Positions 8,919 through 17,260 of a DNA stretch of 64,000 nt are shown here, one piece after another (positions within the stretch are counted from its first letter, which is position 1; the number at the start of each line of letters is the position of its first letter). The notes below the pieces were generated by a model. That model saw only the letters and a list, made by a program, of their open reading frames with translations, was not told the DNA's origin and did not search any database. The DNA is from Treponema sp. UBA4267 (GTDB taxonomy: Bacteria > Spirochaetota > Spirochaetia > Treponematales > Treponemataceae), in contig DGWD01000042.1 of NCBI GenBank assembly GCA_002395155.1, positions 1-64,000 on the forward strand. The letters run 5' to 3'. The position numbers and the translations under genes are program-made.

Positions 8919-10448
8919 CTAGAACTGAAAGCCTTTTACAGTTGTATAGAAAGTCAAACAAGTTGTAATAAAGGACATAATTGTAATAAGTAATGGAACT
9001 AACCAACCATTACGTGGAGAGTTTCTTGAAGCATAAATTGTTGCTTCAGGAGGAATAGCTGATTTTTTATTAAGTCTCTTTCCATTTTTATCAGTAATTT
9101 TTACTATATTAAAAAGGTTCTGATCGTAGTCTAAACCACTGGCCAAACCAATATAATAATTCCAATCACGACCTGGCTGATATGGATATTTTCCAGGAGC
9201 AGCAACCGCACCTGTAACATTTACATAGTACTGAGTATATGGAATAACAATGGTATCTTCAGGTTCAAGAGCGACATCTTCAACAACATCATCATTTCCA
9301 GTTGGATAAAGAACAGAATGCATGTTTATAAAAATCTTTTGGTCTTTTTCTCCAGAATTTTTTGCCTTACGCCAAACATAAACTTCTGAAAGATTTGCAG
9401 AATTTAAAAGCATTCCAGAATGTTCCAAAAAGAGTTTTTTACAAGTTTTTCCAGTTGAAAATGGAACCTTAAGTCTTGCAATTGATGATGGAGATGTTGT
9501 TACAGAACCAGGAAGTTCCGAACTAACAGATTTTGTACTAACGTTATAATAACTGTTTACAGCACCTTCTACATAAATTACACCCTGAGTATTTGATTTA
9601 GATGGGATGTAAACCTTGTCATAACAAGCAAGAGGTCTGTCCGAATGTAAATCTGTTTCTTTAATATAAACTGACTGATAGAGTGGAGAAGCTCCTGTAA
9701 AACAGTCAATCAAAATATTGTCTTTATCTGCAAAAGGAGAAAAACCCTTTGCATAATCAAAAATTAAAGAATTAAGTTCTTCTCCAGGCAAAAGTTCGTA
9801 TTCACCGCTTCTAATAACAGAACCTTCAATTGTTACCTTACGATCTAACTTTGGAATAACAATTGTATCACCAGGACGCAGATAAGGATCCTGAGCAAAA
9901 TCTCCATCATACATTGCCTTATAAAGGTCATAATGTTTTTCTGTACCATCTGCAGAAATAACTGTTACAAAACGCTTTGATGAATAATCTGTGTAATAAG
10001 AACTTACAAGACTTGATACATGCTCAAGAGCCCAAGTACTTATGGTATCGGCCTTAGAAATTTCTCCTTTAATAAATACATGGAATGAAGCTGGGTTTGT
10101 AAGGAAGAACTGAATACCTCCAGATGGATAGTTACTAATAACAAGAGCTTCTACCCTGCTCTTAAATTCCTGTAAAGTAAGCCCCTGAGCATTAATAAAA
10201 CCAAGGTTAGCAATTCTAACTTTATATGTAGAGTCTACCGAAATTGAAAAACTTCCAGATGCAAAAGCTAAAGTATAAATATCACCGGCAGTTACAATAT
10301 ACTCATTTGTTGCCATAGCAACCTGAGCTTTTTTTACATCATCTGAAGATGTGTATGAATCACTAGAAGTAGTATCAGCATAAGCAGATAAAGAAATAAA
10401 GCTACATGCCAACAAAGCTATAGTTAATTTTTTAATTAATTTTTTCAT
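8919..10448 (-). CDS. SLBB-domain polysaccharide export protein
   Basis: This 509-residue exported protein has a signal peptide (MKKLIKKLTIALLACSF, cleavage expected after AYA near residue 24), a polysaccharide export-like N-terminal region and at least three SLBB-like beta-grasp blocks (VTIEGSVIRSGEYELLPGE, VYVEGAVNSYY, VNVTGAVAAPGKYPYQPG). It ends in a hydrophobic helix, WLVPLLITIMSFITTCLTFY, close to the C-terminus. This resembles Wza/KpsD-type outer-membrane secretion components for capsule or exopolysaccharide. The terminal helix is consistent with Wza-like membrane anchoring. The ATG follows directly on the stop of the Wzz-like gene, so the two are translationally coupled. Confidence 0.8.
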   Translation of the reverse strand: MKKLIKKLTIALLACSFISLSAYADTTSSDSYTSSDDVKKAQVAMATNEYIVTAGDIYTLAFASGSFSISVDSTYKVRIANLGFINAQGLTLQEFKSRVEALVISNYPSGGIQFFLTNPASFHVFIKGEISKADTISTWALEHVSSLVSSYYTDYSSKRFVTVISADGTEKHYDLYKAMYDGDFAQDPYLRPGDTIVIPKLDRKVTIEGSVIRSGEYELLPGEELNSLIFDYAKGFSPFADKDNILIDCFTGASPLYQSVYIKETDLHSDRPLACYDKVYIPSKSNTQGVIYVEGAVNSYYNVSTKSVSSELPGSVTTSPSSIARLKVPFSTGKTCKKLFLEHSGMLLNSANLSEVYVWRKAKNSGEKDQKIFINMHSVLYPTGNDDVVEDVALEPEDTIVIPYTQYYVNVTGAVAAPGKYPYQPGRDWNYYIGLASGLDYDQNLFNIVKITDKNGKRLNKKSAIPPEATIYASRNSPRNGWLVPLLITIMSFITTCLTFYTTVKGFQF

Positions 10449-11525
10449 TTATTTACGTCCTTTAGATTTCTTTCCTCTTAATTTAGACATTGCTTCGTCA
10501 TCTTTTTTAATGTTTTCAATTGCATTAATAAGGAAGGCAAGGAAAACAGAAATAAAGAAAGCTGCAAAAGTAACAATGATACAGAGTTTTCCACGGCTTG
10601 GACCAGATTTAATATCAGGAACAGTAGGTCTTTCCAAAATCTGGAATTTTGGTGCTTCTGACTGCATCTGAACCTTTAATAATTCAAGTTGAGTTCTAAG
10701 CTGTGTATAAACTTGTTTCTGAGCCTCTAATTCAAGCATCAACTTCTGCTGCTCAATACCTGTCTTCTGACCAGAGGCAGTACTCCAAATCTGAGTGTTT
10801 GAAGTACTAGAAATTTCCTTTGTAATACGAATTACTTCATTCCAAGTAATATCAATATTTTTTTCCAGGTTTTCTTTTGTAATTTTATTATTATCAACAC
10901 CAAGTTCTGTAAGCTTATCTGAAATCCAGTCTACAGAATAATCTACAACCTTTACGGCATATTCAGGATCTATATCTGTAAAAGAAATTGTTAAAACACC
11001 GCTGGCTGAATCAAATTCAGTTTTGAACTGTTTAGTTAAACTTTTTCTAACGCTCGCAATAGGTGATTTTGTATCAGGTTCAAGTTTTGAATATAAATCA
11101 AATTCTTTTGCTACAGAATCTAAGAAAGGATTTGAAGCTGCAAGGTAAATTACTAAATCACTTGTTGATGAAGAACCACCACTAAGACTAATTCCCAACA
11201 AACTTGAAACAGATGAAAGAGAACTAGAAGATGAAAGACCTGATGAAGAAGAATCATCATTAATAAGCATATTTGCCGAAACCTTATACTCATTTGGCAT
11301 ATAAGAATCTTCTGGTGGAAGCTTCAAGGAAATAATACAATAAATTACAACACCAATTGCAGCAAGAGTTGTTATTCCAATAATCATCCATTTGAATCTT
11401 AAAAGAACTGCAAACAAATCGATTAAAGAAATTTCATCATCTTCATCTTTTACTTTTTTACCATTAACTTCCTGAGATTCAACATTATCTTTTACCTGAG
11501 GTTTTACTTCCTGATCCTGGAGCAT
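10449..11525 (-). CDS. Wzz-type chain-length determinant / polysaccharide co-polymerase
   Basis: At 358 residues, it has two membrane helices bracketing a periplasmic coiled region, which is the Wzz topology. The first helix is WMIIGITTLAAIGVVIYCII near residues 50-70. The second, near 315-340, follows the proline-rich stretch with a PTVPDIKSGPSRGKL-type motif. The helical part (about 200-300) should form the co-polymerase bell. A Ser-rich segment near residues 90-125 is unusual and looks like a flexible linker. A Lys-rich cytoplasmic tail closes the protein, with no BY-kinase domain attached. It heads the leftward export group and diverges from a WecA-like gene, suggesting one surface-polysaccharide locus. 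Confidence 0.8.
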   Translation of the reverse strand: MLQDQEVKPQVKDNVESQEVNGKKVKDEDDEISLIDLFAVLLRFKWMIIGITTLAAIGVVIYCIISLKLPPEDSYMPNEYKVSANMLINDDSSSSGLSSSSSLSSVSSLLGISLSGGSSSTSDLVIYLAASNPFLDSVAKEFDLYSKLEPDTKSPIASVRKSLTKQFKTEFDSASGVLTISFTDIDPEYAVKVVDYSVDWISDKLTELGVDNNKITKENLEKNIDITWNEVIRITKEISSTSNTQIWSTASGQKTGIEQQKLMLELEAQKQVYTQLRTQLELLKVQMQSEAPKFQILERPTVPDIKSGPSRGKLCIIVTFAAFFISVFLAFLINAIENIKKDDEAMSKLRGKKSKGRK

Positions 11526-11634
11526 AAATACATCCTTTATATTGTAGTTAATACTTTATACTAGCATATAAATACTCTTAAATTCAATAAAAGCCATTTT
11601 TATTAAAAGCCATTTTTATAAATGCTGAATTACC

Positions 11635-11670
11635 TTGAAATATGAATAATTTACAATTATACTAATCCAT
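11635..11670 (+). promoter_or_regulatory. Predicted promoter of the WecA-like gene, near-leaderless
   Basis: TTGAAA (11635-11640), a 17-nt spacer and TATACT (11658-11663) make a good sigma70-type promoter. Expected initiation near 11670 leaves about 2 nt before the ATG at 11672, and no ribosome site is present. Just upstream, aaaagccattttta occurs twice in tandem (about 11588-11620). Confidence 0.55.
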
Positions 11671-11671
11671 T

Positions 11672-12784
11672 ATGACAACGTATATTTTTATTGGCCTTTC
11701 TTTAGTTCTTTCGCTCATCTTTATGCCAATCATCATTAAATTTTGTAAAAAATTCAATCTTTATGACTATCAAAGTGCACGTAAAATTCACTCTGGAAAT
11801 ATACCTCGACTAGGTGGAATTGGTATTGTTTTTGCATTCTTTATTTCAACTGTTGTTTATCTTATAACAACAAAAGAAGTTAATATTACAAACTATATTC
11901 CTATCCTTTTAGCAGGTTTAATCATTTTTGTTTTTGCAATTGTTGATGATTTACTAAATCTTCCTGCCCTTGTAAAACTTATTGTTCAGTTGATTGCTGT
12001 TTCAATTGTTACTTTTAATGGTTATAGATTTACTCAGATTGGATTTTGGCATTTACCTACAATTGTTAGTTTTGTTTTTAGTTTTGGATGGATTCTTGGT
12101 GTAATAAATGCCTACAACCTTATAGACGGCCTGGACGGTTTATGTGGTTCCCTTTCAATTACAACCATTATCACAATGGGTATTTTGTACACACTCGCAG
12201 GTAACAAGGAAGGTGTAATTTGTTTTATCCTTGCAGCTGCAATTTTAGGCTTTCTTGTATACAACTGGCCACCTGCTAAAATTTTTATGGGTGATAATGG
12301 AAGTCAGTTCTTAGGTTTTATGATTGCAACAATTCCTTTGTATACATCCGATGAAGTTTTGGAATACAACAAATTCATGATTATGCTTATCCTTACAGCT
12401 TTCCCTGTATTCGATACAATTGCCGCAATTTGGAGACGTCTCCGTGACAAAAAGCCTATTATGTCGCCAGACCGCTCTCATCTTCATCACAAGCTTTTAA
12501 ATTTGAATTACACAAAAAAGAATGCCCTTTATTTAATTGCATTTTTACAAGTACTTTTATGTGCATCTGTAGTAATTTCTTATTTCTTGGGAAAAGCAAA
12601 AGGATTTGCAATTTTACTGGAGTCTATGGCCTTTATGATTATGTTCTTCAGTATCATTCATTACACAAATCGTAAAGTACTTATGATTCAGAATGCAAAA
12701 ACACCTGAAGAAGCTGCAAAGATCAAGATTCTTGATGATCCAGTTACCGAAGAAAATTCTGAAAAAGAAGAAATTAAGGACTAA
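11672..12784 (+). CDS. Undecaprenyl-phosphate sugar-1-phosphate transferase (WecA/TagO/MraY superfamily)
   Basis: This 370-residue polytopic enzyme of glycosyltransferase family 4 attaches a HexNAc-1-phosphate to the undecaprenyl carrier on the inner membrane, starting a surface glycan. Recognisable blocks in order are RKIHSGNIPRLGGIGI, the DD pair in VDDLLNLPA, NAYNLIDGLDGL, VYNWPPAKIFMGDNGSQFLG and DRSHLHHKLL, the His-rich loop typical of WecA/TagO rather than MraY. About ten or eleven helices are expected. Its divergence from the Wzz/SLBB group suggests joint work in polysaccharide synthesis. The C-terminal 30 residues are acidic and lysine-rich. The exact sugar is not determined. Confidence 0.85.
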   Translation: MTTYIFIGLSLVLSLIFMPIIIKFCKKFNLYDYQSARKIHSGNIPRLGGIGIVFAFFISTVVYLITTKEVNITNYIPILLAGLIIFVFAIVDDLLNLPALVKLIVQLIAVSIVTFNGYRFTQIGFWHLPTIVSFVFSFGWILGVINAYNLIDGLDGLCGSLSITTIITMGILYTLAGNKEGVICFILAAAILGFLVYNWPPAKIFMGDNGSQFLGFMIATIPLYTSDEVLEYNKFMIMLILTAFPVFDTIAAIWRRLRDKKPIMSPDRSHLHHKLLNLNYTKKNALYLIAFLQVLLCASVVISYFLGKAKGFAILLESMAFMIMFFSIIHYTNRKVLMIQNAKTPEEAAKIKILDDPVTEENSEKEEIKD

Positions 12785-12786
12785 AT

Positions 12787-13587
12787 CTAAAAAATTTCGT
12801 TTTTATGAATTAAACCAAGCCTGTGGATATTTTCCAACAGGCTTTTATTTTTTTGGAGATTATCACTTAAATCTATAGAAAAACGATTCATAGAAAAATG
12901 CTGAAAAACAAAAACTTTATCCCAAGTTGCAGGTGAATTTTCCATATAGGTTTGCTTAAGTTGATCTCTGTACTTTCCAAAAATTCCCTTTGTTTTTAAT
13001 TCCGAATAACCTACCAGCCACAATTCAGTAGGATTTTTAAGGGGTCTGTCCCCTCCTGATTCTACTCCAGCACTTTCTGTTTCGCCTGCCTGACATAAAT
13101 CAATATGAAGTTGAGCAGTTTTTTTTGCCATCCATATTTGACTTTCTTCTATTAAATTAGAAATTTGGCTGCCACCCAATTTAGCCATAATTTTAAGTTG
13201 AGCTGTTTTTGCACTGTGAATTGGAGTTTTATTCAAGATAATGACATTCCTTCTAAAATCGATACCAAGCTCTGGATTACGACGAAAATAACCTTCTGCA
13301 ATTTTACCAGCCTGACCAACCAGGTATTTATTATTTTTGGCAAGTTGTTCATCCTTTCCAGGATTATCGCCAATTACAATCAACTTTATATCATCATCTT
13401 TTGTAATTTCATCCAGGGCCCTGTTATAAACTACAGGAGTTTCAAAAGGATAAAGAGGATTTTTTGCAGCAAGAGCCGCTTCCTTTTGCAGTTCGCCTAA
13501 TTGAGGAGCTGCCTTAGTCCAATGCTCAACCTGAGTTTCTAAATCCTTTTTAAATGTACAAAAAATATCCCACTGTTTATCATTCAT
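12787..13587 (-). CDS. Uracil-DNA glycosylase superfamily-like protein
   Basis: This is a 266-residue cytoplasmic protein. The segment LIVIGDNPGKDEQ matches motif 1 of the UDG superfamily (GxxPGxxE-like), LNKTPIHS resembles the central strand motif, and VFQHFSMNRF near residue 230 is at the place of the catalytic-loop motif (H-S/x-R). That supports a DNA glycosylase fold, but activity is uncertain. A stretch near 168-190 (ETESAGVESGGDRPLKN) is low in family-like character and coincides with a 14-bp sequence also present in the Rsm22-like gene. The gene ends 2 bp from the convergent WecA-like gene, and that gene's terminator lies inside this coding region. Confidence 0.6.
   Translation of the reverse strand: MNDKQWDIFCTFKKDLETQVEHWTKAAPQLGELQKEAALAAKNPLYPFETPVVYNRALDEITKDDDIKLIVIGDNPGKDEQLAKNNKYLVGQAGKIAEGYFRRNPELGIDFRRNVIILNKTPIHSAKTAQLKIMAKLGGSQISNLIEESQIWMAKKTAQLHIDLCQAGETESAGVESGGDRPLKNPTELWLVGYSELKTKGIFGKYRDQLKQTYMENSPATWDKVFVFQHFSMNRFSIDLSDNLQKNKSLLENIHRLGLIHKNEIF
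12817..12851 (+). terminator. Rho-independent terminator of the WecA-like gene
   Basis: AAGCCTGT (12817-12824) and ACAGGCTT (12837-12844) form an 8-bp perfect stem with a 12-nt loop, followed by ttattttttt on the + strand. It sits inside the last codons of the convergent UDG-like gene. Confidence 0.75.
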
Positions 13588-13596
13588 AAAAAACTC

Positions 13597-14487
13597 CTAG
13601 TATTGGCTTAAAATATTTTCAACAGCTTCCTGAATTCTTCGGCTGGAAGTAGTACCACTGATTGTGGCCTTGCGAATAAATCCTACATCATAATAACCAA
13701 GAATATTACCGGCTGTATGAATAATAAATTCTCCCTTATAAGGGCCATTTTCCAAAACAATCTGAGGTACAAGACCAATTCCAAGACCCAACTGGGCAAT
13801 AGCAAGAATAGCTTCGTTACCTTCAGTTTCGGCGGCAATAATTGGTTTTACATTGCGAGACTTAATCCACTTGTCAAAACGGGAACGGGCAAGGCCTGCT
13901 TTTGGAAGAACCAGAGGAACCGAAGAAAGAATATCCTGTGGAGAACCTTCAAGTTTTGTGTAAGGGCCATTTTTGGAAGCCGCGTAAACAAGAGGAGTTT
14001 TTACAACACTTACAGTTTCCATAGAAGCAAGACCAGTTTCGGGAATTGCACCAATAGCCAGTAAAGCTCTGTTTTCTTTTACAGCAGAAATTGCAGCAGC
14101 AGGGTCTCCTGTTTCTACAGAAAGCTGAATTCCTGGATATTTTTCTGTAAGACGCTTAATAAAATCGGGAAGAATGGTATAACAGGCAGTTACCGAAGCG
14201 TACAAAGGCAGAACCCCTTCAATCCGTTCCCCATTACCGCTAAGACTTACCTTTAAATCTGCCCGCTTAGACAAACTTTCCTGAGCAAATTTTTCAAAAA
14301 TTTTTCCTTGGGCAGTAAGATAAATCTGCCTGTTGTTACGGTCAAAGAGAGAAACACCCAATTCCTCTTCCAATCGAGAAATTAATCGAGTAAGAGCCGA
14401 AGGACTCATATTTAATTTTGATGCGGTTTTTCCAAAATGCAGAGTTTTTGCCAGTGCAAGAAATGCTTCTAATTCATAAAAATTCAT
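13597..14487 (-). CDS. LysR-family regulator, IlvY-like
   Basis: This 296-residue LysR-type regulator has an N-terminal winged helix (MNFYELEAFLALAKTLHFG, then SPSALTRLISRLEEELGVSLFDR) in residues 1-60 and a periplasmic-binding-like effector domain to the C-terminus. The opening of the effector domain (ASVTACYTILPDFIKR, then VETGDPAAAISAV) and the AETEGNEAILAIAQLGLGIGLVPQIVLEN block closely resemble IlvY, the activator of ilvC in enterobacteria. No ilvC or other branched-chain gene is in the window, so the regulon is open and ilvY is not assigned as a symbol. It follows the UDG-like gene's start by 9 bp on the same strand and could be the first gene of that pair. Confidence 0.8.
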   Translation of the reverse strand: MNFYELEAFLALAKTLHFGKTASKLNMSPSALTRLISRLEEELGVSLFDRNNRQIYLTAQGKIFEKFAQESLSKRADLKVSLSGNGERIEGVLPLYASVTACYTILPDFIKRLTEKYPGIQLSVETGDPAAAISAVKENRALLAIGAIPETGLASMETVSVVKTPLVYAASKNGPYTKLEGSPQDILSSVPLVLPKAGLARSRFDKWIKSRNVKPIIAAETEGNEAILAIAQLGLGIGLVPQIVLENGPYKGEFIIHTAGNILGYYDVGFIRKATISGTTSSRRIQEAVENILSQY

Positions 14488-14604
14488 TTACATGTACATC
14501 TTAATCTATTTTTTTTACCTATTTAATCCGATAATGGTTATAATAGTATAAATTATAAGGCCCTCTTAAGCAAACTTGTGGCCATTAATAAGTACGGAGG
14601 ATAT

Positions 14605-15435
14605 ATGAAAAAACTACTCACCTTTGCATTTGCTGCAATCTTTGGACTTTCACTCTTTGCGGCAGATATTTTTACTTATGCCCCTTTAAAAGGAGCTATT
14701 AAAAGTTATACAAAAACTGAATATTCAATCGCTTCAAAGTTCGGAAACTACTTTAGAACTCCTAGCGTAAAATATCTTCATACCTTTAATGATAAAAATC
14801 AGGAAATTGAATCTGATGAACTGACTCCAAGAGATGCAATTGTAAACAAAATGGTTTCTAATTACGACGATGCAGGTCAGTTTATTGGTCAGACATTTAC
14901 AAATTCTGATGGTGAACTCATTTGGAAAAGTGTAATTACTTATAAAGATGGTTTAAAAGCAGATTTTTCTGAATACGATGCAAAAGGAAACCTTAAAGAC
15001 CGCACAATCTACACTTACGAAAACGGTCTTTTAGTTGATGAAACTTGTTATGATGGCGAAGGTGCATTAATTTGGAAAACAATTTACAAATACAATGCCA
15101 ACGGAAAAATTGATTCTATTAATGAATATACAGAAAGAGGTGCTTTGAGCGACAGCCAGATTTATGCTTACAACGAAACTGGAGCTTTGGACTCAATCAC
15201 TTACTACAACGCTTTTTCTGGCCAGCAGACACAGGAAGTTTTCCGCTACGGAACAAACGGTGAAATTACAGAAATTACAACTTACGATGATGCAAAACGT
15301 ATTATAAAGAGATTGTTGATTAAGTATGACACTGCAGGAAATGTAAACAGACTCTCTGAATACGAAGTTGCAGAAAAGTTTGGAACAACTGTAAACGAAC
15401 TTGTTGCAATGAGTGAATACGTATACGAATACTAA
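14605..15435 (+). CDS. Exported protein with YD/RHS-like imperfect repeats
   Basis: This is a 276-residue secreted or periplasmic protein. MKKLLTFAFAAIFGLSLFAA is a clear signal peptide. From about residue 80 it consists of repeated units of 20-25 residues of the form (I/V)Y.Y...G....(E/T)YD..G, such as IYTYENGLLVDETCYDGEGALIWKT. These resemble YD repeats of RHS-type proteins and YwqK-like antitoxin repeats, and should form a beta-strand ladder. The ATG at 14605 has ggagg 4 nt upstream and starts the signal peptide; an earlier GTG at 14578 is less likely. A TATAAT at 14539-14544 could be its -10 box. No toxin domain is attached. Confidence 0.75.
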   Translation: MKKLLTFAFAAIFGLSLFAADIFTYAPLKGAIKSYTKTEYSIASKFGNYFRTPSVKYLHTFNDKNQEIESDELTPRDAIVNKMVSNYDDAGQFIGQTFTNSDGELIWKSVITYKDGLKADFSEYDAKGNLKDRTIYTYENGLLVDETCYDGEGALIWKTIYKYNANGKIDSINEYTERGALSDSQIYAYNETGALDSITYYNAFSGQQTQEVFRYGTNGEITEITTYDDAKRIIKRLLIKYDTAGNVNRLSEYEVAEKFGTTVNELVAMSEYVYEY

Positions 15436-15468
15436 TTTACGCATTTTTGCTACGCAAAAAGTGCTCTA

Positions 15469-17103
15469 CTAAATTAAAGAAGCAAATACTCTAAAAACCC
15501 TTCCTATTGCCCTTTGGTAGGAAGGGATTTTTTTATAGGAATCATTATCCATCATCTGGCAGTCTTTTAAAGTTTCTACAAAATCGTCATGGGCATCTAA
15601 AACAGCAGAAATATCATACATCAAAATTCCACATTCAAAATGATAAAAGAGGCTGCGATAATCAAGATTTACTGAACCGACTGTAGAAATAATATCATCA
15701 CAAATAAAAGTTTTACTATGAATAAAACCTTTTTGATAAGTATAAATTTTTATTCCGTTTTCCTGCAAAGTTTTTAAATAAGTTTTTCCAATACAGAAAG
15801 TCAAAAAATGGTCGGGTTGGGAAGGAACAATAATTCTTACATCAACACCCCTTTTTGCAGCAAAAATTAAGGCAGATTGTAACTGATTATCAATAACCAT
15901 ATAAGGACTGGTTATATAAAGATATTTTTTGGCATTCGCAATAATATCCAGATAAATGTTTTCGGCAATATCTTCCCTGTTAAAGGCATCGTCGCCATAA
16001 GGAATTACAAGGCCACCCGCATCCTTTTCTGGATAAGGAAAATTGATTAGGCGTACAAAATCATCTTTTTCTTTCTGGTCCACATTCCAAGTCTGCAGGA
16101 ACATAAGCATAAAGTTTTGAATTGCAGGTCCTTCAACCCTAACGGCATTATCTTTCCAGTAGGCAAATCTGTTTGAACCCCTGTTCATGTACTGATTTGA
16201 AAGGTTAACCCCACCAGTGTAAGCAACTTCTCCATCTATAATTACAATTTTACGGTGGTCACGATTATTTTGCTGGGTCGAAAAAAATGGTACCAAAGGT
16301 AAGAAGGTGTGTACCTTTATCCCCTTACTTCTTAAGTATTTCTGGTAAACTTTTTGCGATGCTACCGGAGAACCAAGTCCATCCATCATTACTCTAACTT
16401 CAAGACCTTCTTTTACTTTTTGCTCCAAAAGTTCTACTAAAAGTGCCCAGGTTTCATCAACTTCAATGATAAAGAATTCGATGAAGATAAACTTTTTTGC
16501 GGCCACAACAGACTGGAACATATCAGGATAAAATTCTTCTCCAGATCTAAAATAAGTAACATTGGTATTTGTATGAGGATAATAAGAGCCGGAATTAATA
16601 AGGTAAGTTCCAAGCCCCTGCATTTCTGGATATTTTTTTAATAATTCCAAGGAAGCTTCTTTAGAAGGAAGACAGGAATTCGTTTTTTCTTTAAGAACCG
16701 CAAGCTTTTTCCGAATTTTTCTTCCACCTAAGTTAGTATGATAAAGAATATAGGCAGAAACTCCAAATAAAGGAAAAATGATTGTAGGAAGCAGCCATGC
16801 AATTTTATATTCATTTTTCCCACCACAATTTGAAAGATAAATGATAAAGCTGGTAGAAAGAATAAGAGATGCTCCAAAGTAAAGTTCAAGTTTTGACTGA
16901 AACTCAAGTAAGAAAACTGTAAAAATGGCAATTTGTACCGCAATCAAAAAAAAGTTCAAAATAATGCGGCTATAAATACTCTTTCGGAAGACGGCCTTTC
17001 CATGCTTATCTTGAATAATAATGTAATTCAGATCTTTTGAACGGGCCAACATTCTTTCTTGAGCTCTGGTTAGAGTTTGACTTTTATTTTTTTTACTTTT
17101 CAT
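15469..17103 (-). CDS. cls: Cardiolipin synthase (phospholipase D superfamily)
   Basis: This 544-residue enzyme condenses two phosphatidylglycerol molecules into cardiolipin at the inner membrane. Two hydrophobic helices near the N-terminus (PLDc_N region) precede two HKD motifs: HRKIVIIDGEVAYTGGVNLS in the middle and HSKTFICDDIISTVGSVNLD near the end, each with H-x-K-x4-D followed by G(G/S)xN. The ATG at 17103 was chosen because it begins the normal charged leader (MKSKKNKSQ); the longer open frame to 17190 adds a hydrophobic segment that is probably not translated. No ribosome site is evident. A hairpin with T-runs on both strands lies in its last codons. Confidence 0.9.
   Translation of the reverse strand: MKSKKNKSQTLTRAQERMLARSKDLNYIIIQDKHGKAVFRKSIYSRIILNFFLIAVQIAIFTVFLLEFQSKLELYFGASLILSTSFIIYLSNCGGKNEYKIAWLLPTIIFPLFGVSAYILYHTNLGGRKIRKKLAVLKEKTNSCLPSKEASLELLKKYPEMQGLGTYLINSGSYYPHTNTNVTYFRSGEEFYPDMFQSVVAAKKFIFIEFFIIEVDETWALLVELLEQKVKEGLEVRVMMDGLGSPVASQKVYQKYLRSKGIKVHTFLPLVPFFSTQQNNRDHRKIVIIDGEVAYTGGVNLSNQYMNRGSNRFAYWKDNAVRVEGPAIQNFMLMFLQTWNVDQKEKDDFVRLINFPYPEKDAGGLVIPYGDDAFNREDIAENIYLDIIANAKKYLYITSPYMVIDNQLQSALIFAAKRGVDVRIIVPSQPDHFLTFCIGKTYLKTLQENGIKIYTYQKGFIHSKTFICDDIISTVGSVNLDYRSLFYHFECGILMYDISAVLDAHDDFVETLKDCQMMDNDSYKKIPSYQRAIGRVFRVFASLI
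15498..15534 (+). terminator. Rho-independent terminator lying inside the cls 3' coding region
   Basis: CCCTTCCTA (15498-15506) and TAGGAAGGG (15518-15526) form a 9-bp perfect stem, followed by attttttta on the + strand. It is positioned to end the rightward YD-repeat gene. On the - strand the same stem is followed by ttttt before the cls stop codon. A weaker hairpin (gcatttttgc / gcaaaaagtgc, 15441-15464) precedes it. Confidence 0.75.
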
Positions 17104-17260
17104 ACAAGTATAAAATATAACATAATAACAAAAAAAAGAATGAAAAAGACTTATATTTTTAAAAGTCTTATGGTCTTGCAGCCTAAACAATTGTTCAATT
17201 TAAAGGATTATTTTATATTGAAGGAAGAAATTCTGCCGATAATTAAGGAGGAGAAAAATC

